A stretch of DNA of 64,000 nt, from positions 86,001 to 150,000 of the forward strand of contig JACCIC010000143.1 of NCBI GenBank assembly GCA_018907035.1, in the 5' to 3' direction. The notes under the pieces are model-generated. The model made no database searches. It saw only the letters and a program-made list of their open reading frames with translations, and was not told where the DNA came from. The stretch comes from Sycobia sp. Sy_11 (Eukaryota > Arthropoda > Insecta > Hymenoptera > Epichrysomallidae). Of the stretch, positions 1-12,809 are shown piece by piece. Within the stretch, counting starts at the first letter, position 1, and every line of letters begins with the position of its first letter. The position numbers were made by a program, and so were the translations under genes.

Positions 1-1435
1 ATAGTGCGCCTTGGAACTGCTCACACCTCCTCCGCCCGCCCGTCTCGCTCTGATATATGCGTCCTCGTTTGTGCGTAGCAATGGGTGGCGAAATCCGAGC
101 GCGAGACCGGGGCAAAGGAGCGAGGTTCGATGAAAAATGGTCGTTGCATTATACGAGGGTGGTCGAGGAGTCACGAGCACAAAAAAGATATTTTGCCCAA
201 CGGTCGGGCTTCTATCTGCGGTAGTGGCGGCTGCCTAATGATTGATGAGGGTCTCTGTCCTTTCGTTCTCGCTAGCCTGGGATCGAGCACGATTTTACAT
301 CAGGCCAATCTTCCTTTTGAGAGATTTGTAAAATTTCAACGAGAAACACGAGAACAATCGCTGGAAATGCCTGCAGCAAAGTTTGAGGAACAAGATTCTA
401 AGCGAATCTCTCTTTTCTCGATTAATAGATTGATGTTCAGAGCACTGCATGAAATATCTGTAGAAACTAATAATATCTGTATCAAAATTCTGGATGGAAA
501 AAATATAAAAAGTTTGAATAATATAAAAGATCTATTTTATTTAATGAAACATAAAAGACCCGTGATTATCAATTAATGCAACAAATAAATGTTTCAAAGC
601 TTGATAAAATTCTATTATTTAACGACAGGTCCACACTAGTTTTGTCATATTTCCGTTATAACTCGAAAGAAACTTGACCGACGAAAACATTTTCTGTATG
701 TATGAGAAATAAGTAATATCGTACAATTTTAAAGCATTGCCACATACTGTTGGACCTTGTTTGATCTCATATAAACCCTTTTTATGCGTATGGATATTGA
801 TTTTTTGCTTGAAATTCTAAAAGTTTATTATAAAATTTACATTTTCAAAAATATTGTAAAATTTTAATCTATTCATAAATATGTAAAAAAGAGGTAGCTG
901 ACACATTTTATTACATTTACCATGTTTTCCTTTATAAAAGTCCAAGTCAAGCTTTTTATTATTCCATATATTCGTGAAAAAATGTGAATAAGTTTTTCTT
1001 TCATTATTTGTATTAATTATATTATGAATAAATCTAAGTAAAACTAAATTTTAATATTTCAATGCCTTCGGAAGTAAGGTAATTATTAATCTGTTTTTGA
1101 AAGAACAACAACATTCAAATATAATCAATTAAAACTTGTAAAATATAGTCGAAACATTTTTACTATATAAACATTGTGGAGTGCATTTATATAATAGGAT
1201 TGGCATCCTCCGTCTCGTTTTCGTCCGAAATAATAGTTTAACCGATTTCAGCAGTTTAATAAATTTGGGTAAAAAATATTCTCTGTAGAAATATATATTC
1301 TTAGAGATAATTTTATCTATCGTTGCTTCTATATAAAAAAGTACTGTTTGACAGACCCTTTTCTTTATTTCAATTTCAGTTGGTATCAGCAACTAAATAT
1401 TCACGGCATTTAATGGAAAATACAAAAATATACGA

Positions 1436-1438
<3 letters not shown>
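1..1438. other. Non-coding DNA, GC-rich at the left edge then AT-rich
   Basis: The first 300 bases are rich in G+C and CpG; the rest is strongly AT-rich with stops in all frames. A 163-codon open frame from 85 to 576 begins with GTG rather than ATG, has no recognisable domain, and its second half is AT-driven (N, K, I, L), so I do not call a gene. No RNA gene or repeat is visible. Confidence 0.5.
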
Positions 1439-1524
<86 letters not shown>

Positions 1525-1541
1525 GTGTGTATATATATATA

Positions 1542-1586
<45 letters not shown>
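1439..1586. repeat. Compound microsatellite (AT)n-(GA)n-(GT)n-(AT)n
   Basis: An almost pure AT tract (1439-1491) is followed by GA (1494-1522), a short GT run (1523-1530) and a second AT tract ending at 1586. Open frames across it encode only alternating Tyr-Ile or Arg-Glu and are artefacts of the repeat. Confidence 0.97.
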
Positions 1587-1589
<3 letters not shown>

Positions 1590-4500
1590 ATGTTAATGTT
1601 GCATATAACTGCAAAACAAATCTCTCAAATCAGTTAATGAAACAATTAATAAAATAAATGGTAAAACTGGGAAATAATATCATTTTTATATTTTTTAAGC
1701 CGTGTCGCCAACAAATACTCTGCTGTTAATCGAATGTGTCTGAATTTCCATAATAATTACTTCTATAAGTTTCCGTAAATAATAATCATTAAAAATTTCC
1801 TTTGAATTAATTTATAATATACTTAGCTAGTAAAGATGAAAAATATAACAGTTTAATGAAACTACATCATGTTAGACGATTAATATTTCTATAAAAAGAT
1901 AGAAATATCAAAGTTTAAAACTACGGTGTAAGTATGCAAACTTTTAAATGAGTAACGTCTTAAAATTAATTCGTTGCTCAATTAAACCTCAATTAAACCT
2001 TCGCCGATTTTCGAAAACTTTCGACAACTCCCCAAATATAAATCCAATTCCCAGTTGTACTTATTATTTGAATATTTTCCACTGAATTTATAAGGTGCGT
2101 CTTCCCTCTATACTTAGGAGATTTTACCGAAAAGTCACTCCTTCACTGGTTGCTAAAACTTCGAAATTCCTTAAAATTTGGCTCATTTATTCTTCCCTTC
2201 GGGCTCCTCATAGTTTCAAAGGTGCATACAAACCAAAAGAGAACACGCATCGGGCCTTAAGTGGACATCGTAAGTTAGGAAGACTGTCTGCTTAAAGGCC
2301 TCGTACTTGCCTCACGAATGAAAACGCGATTATTTACGGAGCTCGTTTCCTTCCAGAGGTAAGTTATTTTTCACGGCTACGAGTGCTTTCTCTCCGCCCT
2401 TCTCTCTCAGTTTCCCTTTCCCTCTCAATTATGATGCAGGGGTTGGATTTCCTTATCTTGCAAGTCCCCCTTTAAATCAGAAATTATGAAAAATCTATTT
2501 CCTCTATCTCAACTTTGGATTATTTTTATTAATGTTTGAATTATTAATAATAATTATTTAACGTTCAAATACTGCTAAATTTAAGAAAATTTAAAAAGAA
2601 AAAATATATTATATCTGGTATAAATAAGATAGTATAGAACATAACAGAACTATAAGAAAGGGATAATTATATGCACAATGAAGAGCTCTGAGCCACGCAA
2701 ATAATAACTACGCTATAGCTATAGGATTATCTGATAAGTGTTTGTATAACTCTGATGAGAACACCAGTACAATACCAGTACAAAATATCAACAATATTCT
2801 TTGCAGTTAAAATTGAATATATACTATCTTTACTTCTTGCTGTTTCCTGAAAATAGAAATTCTATATGAAATATGACCTTAGACAAGAAGTCGCCATGAC
2901 CTATTTCAATAACTTTGGAATAATATAGAAATTCAAAATTTTTCCTTCAGTTTCTGAAGCTGTATTCTCAAAAGTTCTATTAATTTCTAATATTAATAGT
3001 TATATAAAATTCGTTTTAACTTTAATAGTTATTATTGCGCTTATTACTATTTACACTAACTAGCAAGTATAATTACAAAATATTTTATTGAAAAACAAAG
3101 ATCCTCTTTTTTACAAAAGAGTTTGAATCTATTAATTCAATAGAAAGTCGATTTATTTTTATTATTTAATTACTGAAATTGATAGTTTCGCGCTCTAAAA
3201 ATGGTTTCGAAAACTGGTTGTTGTGCAATTTCAACTTTTATAAAAATACGGAAACTGCTATTGTTCTGAATCTCTATATGTATTTATGTTTAAATTATGT
3301 AGTTCAAAGAGAATAAGTTAATGAATTTCTTTTTCGACGCAATTATATCAACATGAAAAGCACTGTTTAAGACATTGATTAAATTACAGTAACATGGTCT
3401 ATATATCTTGATAAGATTAATAGATATTTTTCGTGCTTCATGTTTGTGGTTCATCCGTTTAGCCCTTTCAATCTTGTATAAAATTTAATTAAATGCTGGA
3501 ACCTAAAATTTTAACGACTTACTGATTTAATTTGAAAAAAAAAAAATAAATAATACACGTTAATAAGATTGATCTTTACAAAAACTGTTGAAAAGCTATC
3601 CGAACATTTTATTGAATATTTATACTTAAAAATATAATAAATATATTTATATTTTTTGTAATGACATTATCTGATTCCATATGTTAATTATCCCATATAA
3701 TTTTATAATAAAATCTCATTAGTTAGTTAGTTAAATTTTACCAGTATCATTTCTGGCAATATTAAATGTCAATTAATTCTAAGCTTCCAATTTTAGTAAA
3801 ATTGGGCTGAGGTTTTATCTCTATTTATGAACTCTTGTTAGCACAGACCAATAAATTTGTTTAGTTTTGCGGCCTATCCTTCTGATTAACAGCGTATTTC
3901 GAATTACATCGAAAACAACCGCAAGAACATGAAATTTAGTCGATATAGAAATTATTTGTTGTAAATATGAAAATGAAATCTTTGATAAAATATTATAAAG
4001 CTACAAATGGTTTAATGACTACATGTTACTGATTTAAATATCACGAGTCATTAGTGAATTTCTTGGTCTAGTCTAACATCTTTTATTAATTTATTTTTAT
4101 TTTTTGAAACTCGTTAGTATCTTATAAGTTTATACGTTAAAATGATACAAAAATATAACAGTTACACTGTACAATATAAATATTCAACTTACTTATATAT
4201 ATGAAATATGAGATTATAAAATTAGAATATTAATTATTGAATTGCCTGAAGCCAATAATGCTATCGGATGTTAGCTTTGAAAGCGTGTACCTTTGGTGTC
4301 TGGCAATTGCGATCGTCAACTAGTTGAATTATTTGATTGATCTCTTCAAATATATTGAATCTACTATGATGAAATCTAGAACTTTCTTTATGAGTAAAAT
4401 GAGCGTAGAGTATATCAATTTTTTTTTCATTTTATACATGTATTTTACTGTTGCTTACAAATTATCTAATTTTAACAATCTTATATTACTGTGAAAATTT

Positions 4501-6599
4501 TTTAATCCCATATACTTATGTATCATTCAATAAATATTTTGTTTGTTTAACAGAGTCGTTATTTATTAATATACAGATAATAATTTCACGTAGAAATGAA
4601 TGAAAGAGTGTAACAATTATTTTGCCTCGAGTTTTAATTCTTTTCTAATCTGTCGTTTCCTAAATACAAAGACAAGGGCCAAAGAGACTTATCAAAACCA
4701 GTTCAATGATTTATCAATGCCTCGGTGATGCTGCTCTCTGCGGAATATCGAATGTTCGTCACCTTTTGATAGTTGATGGACTAGGAAATTAGAGTCCTCG
4801 GCGTTAGAGGATCAAAGCGTATCGATTTTTTCCTTTTTAGGCATCAAATCAATGACAAAGGTTATTTGAGAATCGTCACCAACTAAATTATTCAAATTTC
4901 TGGAACTCTGATTACAATCATGTAATTACGCATAAAAGTAGATTTATTTCTTGTCTTTTACTTACATATTTAACTCTTTTTAGATCTGAAGAATTAGCCG
5001 TTCTTATTTTGCTCTTACTCATTATAATGTAGTAATTTAGTTTTACGTATACTTTTATTTTAAAATTTAAAATTCAATAATACAAATAGTTTTTCCTTCT
5101 GGTTAATTTTAAATTATTCGATGCTTAACTGTTGATAATATAAAACGATACGATTTACATCAGTAAACCCTAAGAGAAGTTAATCGGTATGCTTTTTACC
5201 AAGTGCTACTTTTTATATTCGTAATCAATCATGGCTAAATCGTACGTCTCGCTGAAGAATTTTGAAGGTTGATCGAGTGGCTTTGAAAACATCGCCGTTG
5301 ATCTTCGACTCGTAAAAATTACATTCTACTTAAAATCCCAGCAAAACTCAAAAAACTTAGATCTGCGTCGTGAACATGACAAGTGGATTACATCATTTCT
5401 ATTCGAAATTTACGATTAATAAATAATTTTTTTTTTAATTGTTTACAGTATTATTTTATATGTATATCAGCAATAAATTTTTTTGCTTATTCTTTGAAAT
5501 GAAGAGTTGTTGCTTTCATTTTGAATTACTAATTTGCTTATACAGAGATTTTATTTTATATTTTAATTTGTAATCTAATTTATAACTGTTACTGAACATT
5601 CTGTGTCAATCTTACATTTGAATGAATGCGTTTCTACTTTTGTAGTTTTTTCTGATCAATATTGCTTTAAGTTATCATCTAACTTCATAAACATTAAACA
5701 TCGCCTTTATTTTATAAAATTAGGCTATTAGATCATTTTTTGTTTTAACTCAACTTATACCTTTAGATTGCAGTAGTAAGCAAAACTATTTGTGACGATG
5801 GTAACGCCCTTTCAAACTACATTTTTTTATCATTTAGATAATTTGAATTGGAATAATAATTCTGCATCAACTTTTGCTTTAATAAAATGCACCATAATTA
5901 GAAAGGAAGCGCCAAATCAGAGAAAAAATTGAATGGAAATGAGGAAATTATCGTAAATTTGATTCTGACAATTATAATAAGAATATAGTTTCTTTGGCAT
6001 TCGATGCGTTAATTGTAGACTTTCAAGTTTTTAACTTATTATCATTTAATTATTGTAAAAATATTATACGAATCTTAGCTATAATAGTTATGTTGGAAAA
6101 TTTCTTAAAAAAAGTATAATTTTAATTTATGTAAGTATTTATTAAAAATTTTGTGATAAAGAGCTTTAGAGTCTTTTTATTTTGTTTTTTTTTGTTTTTC
6201 CCCATAATATCAGAATTTAACCATTAAATTTACTTAACATCTTTGTTGTCAGGCAATCTAAAATTAACTTTATTAAAATTGATAAAAAAAATTAGTATTA
6301 TCTTAAATTGGCGAAAAAAGTAAAAGTATCGTCGATTTTTTACGACTACAAAATTCTTTGGGTTATTTTTTAATAACTTTAATCGAAATAAAACTAAACA
6401 TTAGCTGAACTCCGACAAAAAAAAAGTAATTTAAAAATTTATAGCGTCAATTAAATCTAAAACGTTTGAAATATTACATGAAATCCGTTCTGACAGTATT
6501 AGTTATTGATTTCTAATATATTTGGTTATCGACGTTGAAAATTTAATTTTCTTCGAAACGAAGAGTCATGAATTTTATTGAAAAAAAGTTTGACCGACA
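1587..6599. other. AT-rich non-coding stretch
   Basis: This 5-kb stretch is AT-rich and closed by stops in all six frames. The only mildly coding-like part is at about 2095-2360, where a short ATG-started segment (2318-2358) ends at a near-consensus 5' splice site (AGAG|GTAAGT). No domain, RNA gene or mobile-element signature was recognised. Confidence 0.5.
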
Positions 6600-7010
6600 C
6601 ATGTGCATTGAAATCCGGGCGCGGAAAAAATAATTAAACTACATCCCTCTCCCTTTCCTCCTCTGTGTTTGCGGTATTTTAATCGAGATATATCCAGAGG
6701 GCATTAAATTAGAAGATTAAGTAGCCTGCACGAACAAGGCCGTGAGCAGTTTCGCGTATACATAAAACGGGGACGGTGCGCGACGGAAGGCTTTTATAGC
6801 CACGAAGTGCGACGATATTTCGCTATATAGTTATGAGACTCCGTGAATGCTCGTCCGCAGGCGCTCCCTTGGCTCGTCTCTCGAACTATATAATGTATTA
6901 TAACGCGGACAGTTCCGCTCCGTCGCGGGCGCGCAACGATTCAAGGTCGAATTCCAAGATTTCGAAAGAATGCCCGAGCATTCTTATACACTAATTATAA
7001 CGGGAGCGAC
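6600..7010. other. GC/CpG-richer island, possible regulatory DNA
   Basis: Base composition changes sharply from the AT-rich flanks to DNA with frequent CpG (for example around 6760-6950), without a long ATG-started frame. Such islands recur through the window and in insects are often conserved non-coding or promoter DNA. That role is an inference from composition only; no core promoter or transcript evidence is visible. Confidence 0.25.
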
Positions 7011-7899
7011 TTGCACTCTAGCGAGGATACTACATCGATTTTTCTGTCAATTTATTTTCTTTTTATTTTCGTTTCACTTTCTATATCTTTTCACATTAAA
7101 ATATGCTATTCTTGAATTTTTAAAGGAGAGCTTCTATAGTAATAGACAATCTGGACAAGCCTGCTTTCTGTATAATCCTAAATCCGAAAATCACATCTAT
7201 TATTAAAGCGTACTAAATTGAGAATATTATTCAATACATTTCTCTTGCAAAGTTTCCAATTCTATTTTCCCTGCTCTATAGTATGTATATAAGTTTAATA
7301 CATGAGGTAGAAATTTTATCATTTAGAATATAGTAACTATTAAAATAGGAAAATTGATCGAATCATGAAAAGTCGTCAATAATGCATTGTGTATGATATA
7401 TAAAGAAATACAGAAATATCTTAAAAATAAGGAAATTTACAAAATCAACTAAGAAGAATATGCAGTTCAATTATACATAATGATTGATGACATATTTAGG
7501 AATTTATATGAAAATCGTGACATTAATTTAGTATCTGAGAAAAAAAATAAGTTTAATGAAAAATGAGATACAAACATTACAAATATAGTATGTCTTACTG
7601 TATTATAAAGATCTTCTTATCAATGAATAATTAAATTTTAGTCAAAAAATACAACATCTGTATTTATAATTTATGTATACGTTATTATTTGATTTATTGT
7701 TTTAATGAAATTTTTAAATATTTCGCATGGAAAGTATTTATGAACACTAGCCGTAACTGAAAGTAGTAAAAAAATAGCCGGAACTGTATTCAAAGCGTAA
7801 TTTAAAAAGCAAACACTCCCTATCTTTTGCCCATTTTACACCTTGACAGATAGCCACGTAAATATTAATAATTTATCAAACATTATCGCTCCTGGTTAT
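7011..7899. other. AT-rich non-coding stretch
   Basis: Low-complexity AT-rich DNA with dense stops. The open frame 6970-7206 runs out of the GC island into AT-rich DNA, is Phe/Leu/Ile-rich and has no recognised domain. Nothing else is supported. Confidence 0.45.
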
Positions 7900-8460
7900 A
7901 TTCGCTCAATTGCTTTTCATACGTAGCTCGATTTACCCCGCTGCCCGACCGAATTGCAATGCAACGCGCTCTCTATTGTCCGGCGACGCTCGGCATTCAA
8001 ATAAGGCGCTCGCCGAGGGTATCGTTAAACAACACGCGCAGCTGATGAGCGCGCGTGCCATTCGGCTCTCTGCATACATATTTGAACGTTCCTGTTCCCA
8101 AGTACTGATTAAATTCGGTCCGGCTACGAGCTTTTAAACCAACGCGTTTACAATGAATTGAGTAGTACTGACTAGTTGGTGTGAAGCGCATGTCGAATTG
8201 CGTGAAATAGCTTCTTTTCTGTTCATCTGGGCGGCTTTGCGAATGAATTATGCGCGGTATCAGCGCAGTAATGAGGTCAGCGATAAACTCAAGATTTCAA
8301 GTGCAATTGCATGCTTGTCTCTGTCCTCTGTCCTCTGTATCGATATAACTAAATTTAACCGATTTGCGGACAATTCTATATGTCGAATTAAGCTTCTACA
8401 AAAGCTCGCACCGCTTTACACCCACTAAACTCGGTGCCCTTCAGTCCAGCGGAAATCGAA
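7900..8460. other. GC/CpG-richer island, possible regulatory DNA
   Basis: About 550 bp of balanced-composition, CpG-containing DNA in which three unrelated frames are open at once on both strands (7910-8137 +, 7997-8191 -, 8198-8428 +). Simultaneous open frames on both strands reflect low stop density, not coding. Function unknown; a conserved enhancer or promoter-like element is possible. Confidence 0.25.
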
Positions 8461-8637
8461 ACCGTTATGAAAACGTACTACAAACTGTTCGTCGGCCTAC
8501 ATAACAGCAAGAGTGAAAACGATCGTGGCGCAACGAACTCTCGCCTCTTTCACCAGAGAACGGCGAAATAATTAGGGCCACGGAAGCGAAGCTCGTGAGT
8601 CTGTCTAGAGAAGTCGTTAGCACCCCCCCTAAAACGT

Positions 8638-8664
8638 TATGTGTGTGTGAGTGTATATATATAC
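8638..8664. repeat. Short (GT)n-(AT)n microsatellite
   Basis: A short GT run grading into AT, directly upstream of the long CT tract. Confidence 0.85.
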
Positions 8665-8734
8665 TTACATATATAGGCGGATGACTTTGTTCGGGCTCAC
8701 CGAGTGTTAGCCACCTTTTACGCTCTTTCACCAA

Positions 8735-8992
<258 letters not shown>

Positions 8993-9589
8993 AACGACCC
9001 AGCAGCTAGCGTCTCTGCTGCAGGTTTTGGGGAGAAACGCGTTTACCGCATCCATTCTGTGTTGAGCGGGATCTCCGTGTATTGTTTCACTTTTTGTTTC
9101 CATGGCTCGTTTGACCGCGAAACCTCGCCAAAAGTAAGCCATTAAAGTCATTTCTTCGGACGTCCGCGTGCTGTTTTTGCGGATTTATAAATTGGTTTTC
9201 GCTGTTGGCGAGCATAGCTTTGTGAACGAAGCGCATCAAAACCATTTTTTTTGGAATGCGAAATGTGAATAATTAAAACAAACGTAGAATAAAATAAAAC
9301 TGTATATGAAGACTGTATATGTATTATTAATAATATCGAAAAATGGAATTCGTTGAACAAAGCGCGCAATATAGTCTGATATTCGTTTTAGCTTTTTTCT
9401 CGTTTCTTTGATCAATATTAGGTGATGAATTCCAAAATTTACATAGGCAGAGCAACCCAACTATCTGAATACTAATGTCTAAGTTTTAGTGTATAAAATA
9501 TAATTTTAACACAAGCTATATATTGTAACTCTATTTTTTTATGTTATTTAACGTCGCTCTATTTATGCTTCCAAATATCTGTGCTAATC

Positions 9590-9733
9590 AGCGACGGAGG
9601 TCTACGATGTGTTTGTAAACAAAGCACATGTAAATTATTACAGCGGTGCCTGTGTCAATCGGCCGAGACCGGGATTCGAACTCGGATCACCAAGTTACTA
9701 GTCCTTCGCTCTAGCGATCGAGCCATCGTAGGC
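9590..9733 (-). repeat. tRNA-derived SINE-like element or tRNA pseudogene
   Basis: The minus strand from 9733 reads like a tRNA. There is a perfect 4-bp D stem (GCTC/GAGC), an A-box-like TGGCTCGATCG (9715-9725), and a canonical B box GTTCGAATCCC (9671-9681) in a T arm with one mismatch. The acceptor ends (9727-9733 with 9662-9668) pair only partly, and the anticodon stem does not pair although a loop with AGT can be drawn. A non-tRNA tail follows to about 9590. Intact pol III boxes with decayed acceptor and anticodon stems are typical of a tRNA-derived SINE head; a simple tRNA pseudogene is the alternative. The 3' limit is uncertain. Confidence 0.55.
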
Positions 9734-9739
9734 CTCATT

Positions 9740-11926
9740 GCAACTCTATTTCCCTCCCAGTTAGGCCACTATCGAACTGTCCTCAACTCTGCTGCAAGAC
9801 TCCGGAAGACCAGCAAGATAGACTCTTAACATATGTCTTTACCCAAGCGCCCGACTTTGCACATCGGGATTTAAATCTCGTTCCCTCACGAATTCTCCTG
9901 CTATTTCCCGCTAAATGCTAGAAATAGCTTACTATAAGAGAGGAGAATTCGAGATATACAAATAATATATCCTCGCGTCTATAATATTAGGATAGGGCGT
10001 TGTAAACGCGTTGTAAAGATCTCCAATTGGTAACCGATTCTATCGAAACGATAGCTCATAGTGAAAGAGTGTACGCCCATACTAACGGTAGTGAATATGA
10101 AGTAAGCGCTGCTGCTCACGGTAAACCCAAGTTCGATCCTTTTATAATATTACATAACATGCTCGCAAACTCAACTCAATCCCTATAACTCATAATTTTT
10201 GGCGAAGAAATGCAAAAAGTAGTAAGTTGCCGTCTCCCATTTCTATATGGTCGACCGGCCCACATTAGTTCTTTGTCTAAAAATTAAACGAACAATACTC
10301 CGTGTGCAAGCCGTTTCTGACAATTAACGCATTTTGGATTACCTTACATATAGAATAAATGCGTTCTCGTTTCGAACCTAGAAAGACGTAAAATAACTCT
10401 CGAAAGGCTTCGCGTTGTCTATGTCGGATAAATAAGCCTGGTCTTTGCTTACTCTGACGTGGACGAGCCGAGGGATTCTTCGAAGGAGCTGCGTTCCGTG
10501 AAGATTGAGAATACCTTATTCAACGATTACATAGAAAAATTATAGATTCTACAGTACTTTCTGTATAATATCGATATAGCAAAAAAGGGGCTGTTGAAAA
10601 ACTGTTGACAAACAAAATGCTTTGACATATTGAGATAATGATAAATTGAAGTTTGAATTGAGAAGAAATCAATCTAATATAGACTTGACTGTGGTTGAAA
10701 TTAGAACGACAGAACGCGAATTTTGAATCAGCCACAAGACAATCAAGAGAATGTCCACAAACCTTAGAATTTTCCGTGATTGGTCCAAAGGACGCCAGAC
10801 ATAGGCACAATTATCACATTGCTCAGTTACAAAATTTCGCATTCTGCAACTCCTAAGGCTCGCACGTACCTTAAGATTTTACGAGTATCATACTACTTTT
10901 CGACCTATTTCTGTATCTGTGCATGTAGAAAGCGTACTTATAGTACGAGTGTCATTATTTATTCCTGTAGCTGCGTGATGATATAGTGCGTGTCATTCGT
11001 GTGTATATATATATATATATGTATATATTGATATAAAGAAGCAAACATCAAGAATTTAACAACCCTAATATTCTGTCTTTGTCCTATTGTTCACACTATA
11101 GTCTTGAAGCTACAGTTCTCTACGCTTCGAAGTTCTCTACACAAAAATTTCTTGAATATATGATGATATTTTTCATATTTGCAAAGTTAAAATTATGTAT
11201 ACACTAATAAAACTCGAGTCTATGACGCTTCTCTTTGACTTGTTCAGCTCCCGCCTTCTTGCAAAATCTAGGCTTATTATAATATATAACCTTACTGTAA
11301 GCAGTAGCAAAATATATCAAACATTTTGAAAAAGCTTATAAAGGAATCTTTATAATTAAACGAATCTTATAATAGCAATAATGAAAATCAATATGAATGA
11401 AATTTGACGATTAATAAAATACAAATTTAAAATTGTTTGTTTTTGAAAAATGTCTTTTTCTTTAATTATTGAAGCATAGTATATAATTTATATACAATTT
11501 TTTTTATTACAAAAAATTTTGAAATTATGTTTGAAATTAAATTACTTTTATAAGACTTTTAATTTTATTGTCTTTTTTTAATTTTATTTAATAATATTTT
11601 ATTAATAAATTAATTATATTATAAGATTATAAATTATGAGTATTATTTCTAAAGTTAAAATTGTTAAAATAAAACTGCCAATATTTTTTGTAATAATATA
11701 TCGATTTCATTTATTTTTCAAATGATCAATAGTAACGAATTCTATACAGTCTCCAATCAATATAAATTTAGATGTTGTCTCTACTATCACTGTTGTTGCT
11801 GTTGATATCAATAATTCAAAGAATTTATCGAGATTCTTTTTTTTAAGATTTTTGTATTAATTATGACTTACAGACTAATATTTTGAGTATTTAAAATGAC
11901 ATGGGCGTAGTGACACGTGCGCGCGT
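9740..11926. other. Non-coding DNA
   Basis: Moderate composition until about 10500, then strongly AT-rich. A short (TA)n run sits at about 11003-11020. A second weak B-box-like string (about 10129-10138) has no A box or cloverleaf. No coding region is supported. Confidence 0.45.
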
Positions 11927-11927
11927 G

Positions 11928-12021
<94 letters not shown>

Positions 12022-12038
12022 GAGACAGAGATACACAC
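11927..12038. repeat. Compound microsatellite (AC)n-(GA)n
   Basis: A short CA run (11927-11942) is followed by a (GA)n run to about 12009 and a degraded tail of AGAC and ACAC units. Confidence 0.97.
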
Positions 12039-12603
12039 ATAAACAATAATGGTGATTGTCTACAACTATTAGTTCTTATACAATACTTTTAGTGGAACTC
12101 AAACACATTTATCAAAACAAATAACATTTTTACAATAAAAAATTTATTTAAAATATTATCAAATTAATGCATGTCTGATAAAAACTATAGAAGTTTCAAT
12201 TTATTCATCAGTTATAGAAATACTTTCTCGGTCAGTGATAGTTTGTGGGCGACGAAAAAAATTTTCATTGTTATATTTTCCTCTAGAACTTCCTTTTTAT
12301 ATTTTTTATATTTCCGTACGAATAATTCACAAAAAATTAGAGCTAAAACTTCAAACGACAGACAGCTCTACTTTATGTTTATAAAATTTTCATCAGTTGA
12401 TCTGAGACTTTCATTAGTGTATTGCTCTTGCAATCTTGGAAAACATATTTTAAAAACGGAGAACATACTCATTTGAAAAAAAAATCATTATTAAAATTAT
12501 ATCTCCATTATAAAAATTAACAAATTATTCGATCAATCGAGATAATTCCATCGATCATTTAGAAAGCAAAATCTAATTACTGTTTCAATTAAAACTGTAA
12601 CTC

Positions 12604-12741
12604 TTAGAATTCTTCGTCAGCCCTGTTAAGCAGCCTGCACATCCACTTACCCTCCCTTCTCGTAAAGACAATAAGCTTGTAATCCTTGGTCTTTCCCCAA
12701 GCCTCCGATTTCATTTGGTCGAGGCGTCCAGTGTAGTTCAT
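12604..12741 (-). CDS. Possible 45-codon ORF or terminal exon fragment, unknown product
   Basis: A minus-strand frame starts at ATG 12741 and ends at TAA 12606-12604. It encodes 45 residues with two Trp and balanced, GC-containing codons unlike the AT-rich flanks (it opens MNYTGRLDQMKSEAWGK and ends LLNRADEEF). The frame also stays open upstream through the adjacent (TA)n tract, where the translation is meaningless. A possible 3' splice site (TACTAG) precedes the ATG, and an AGG|GTAAGT-like donor lies within it, so it could be a last exon, a mini-ORF or a decayed gene piece. I recognise no family. Confidence rests on codon content alone. Confidence 0.28.
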   Translation of the reverse strand: MNYTGRLDQMKSEAWGKTKDYKLIVFTRREGKWMCRLLNRADEEF

Positions 12742-12756
12742 CAATTTAGCTAGTAC

Positions 12757-12758
<2 letters not shown>

Positions 12759-12803
<45 letters not shown>
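12759..12803. repeat. (TA)n microsatellite
   Basis: Pure TA repeat immediately upstream (on the minus strand) of the 45-codon ORF. Confidence 0.97.
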
Positions 12804-12806
<3 letters not shown>

Positions 12807-12809
12807 ATT

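Noticed and set aside
85..576. 163-codon open frame near the left edge
   Set aside because: It starts at GTG rather than ATG, has no recognisable domain, and its second half is dominated by AT-driven residues.
1323..1637. Frames through AT, GA, CT or GT microsatellites (here and at 8465-9009, 11901-12092, 21022-21372, 25496-25918, 30081-30281, 44122-44391, 61915-62245)
   Set aside because: The translations are alternating dipeptides (YI, RE, SL, CV, TH) created by the repeats.
5233..5419. Short plus-strand segment starting MAKSYVSLKNFEG followed, after a stop, by about 50 open codons
   Set aside because: Interrupted by TGA, no good splice donor and no family resemblance.
6490..6501. 12-base match to the 5' end of insect miR-8 (TAATACTGTCAG on the minus strand)
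   Set aside because: The remaining mature sequence diverges and there is no complementary arm upstream, so no hairpin; a chance match.
10081..10140. Second B-box-like string (AGTTCGATCC)
   Set aside because: No matching A box and no cloverleaf can be drawn.
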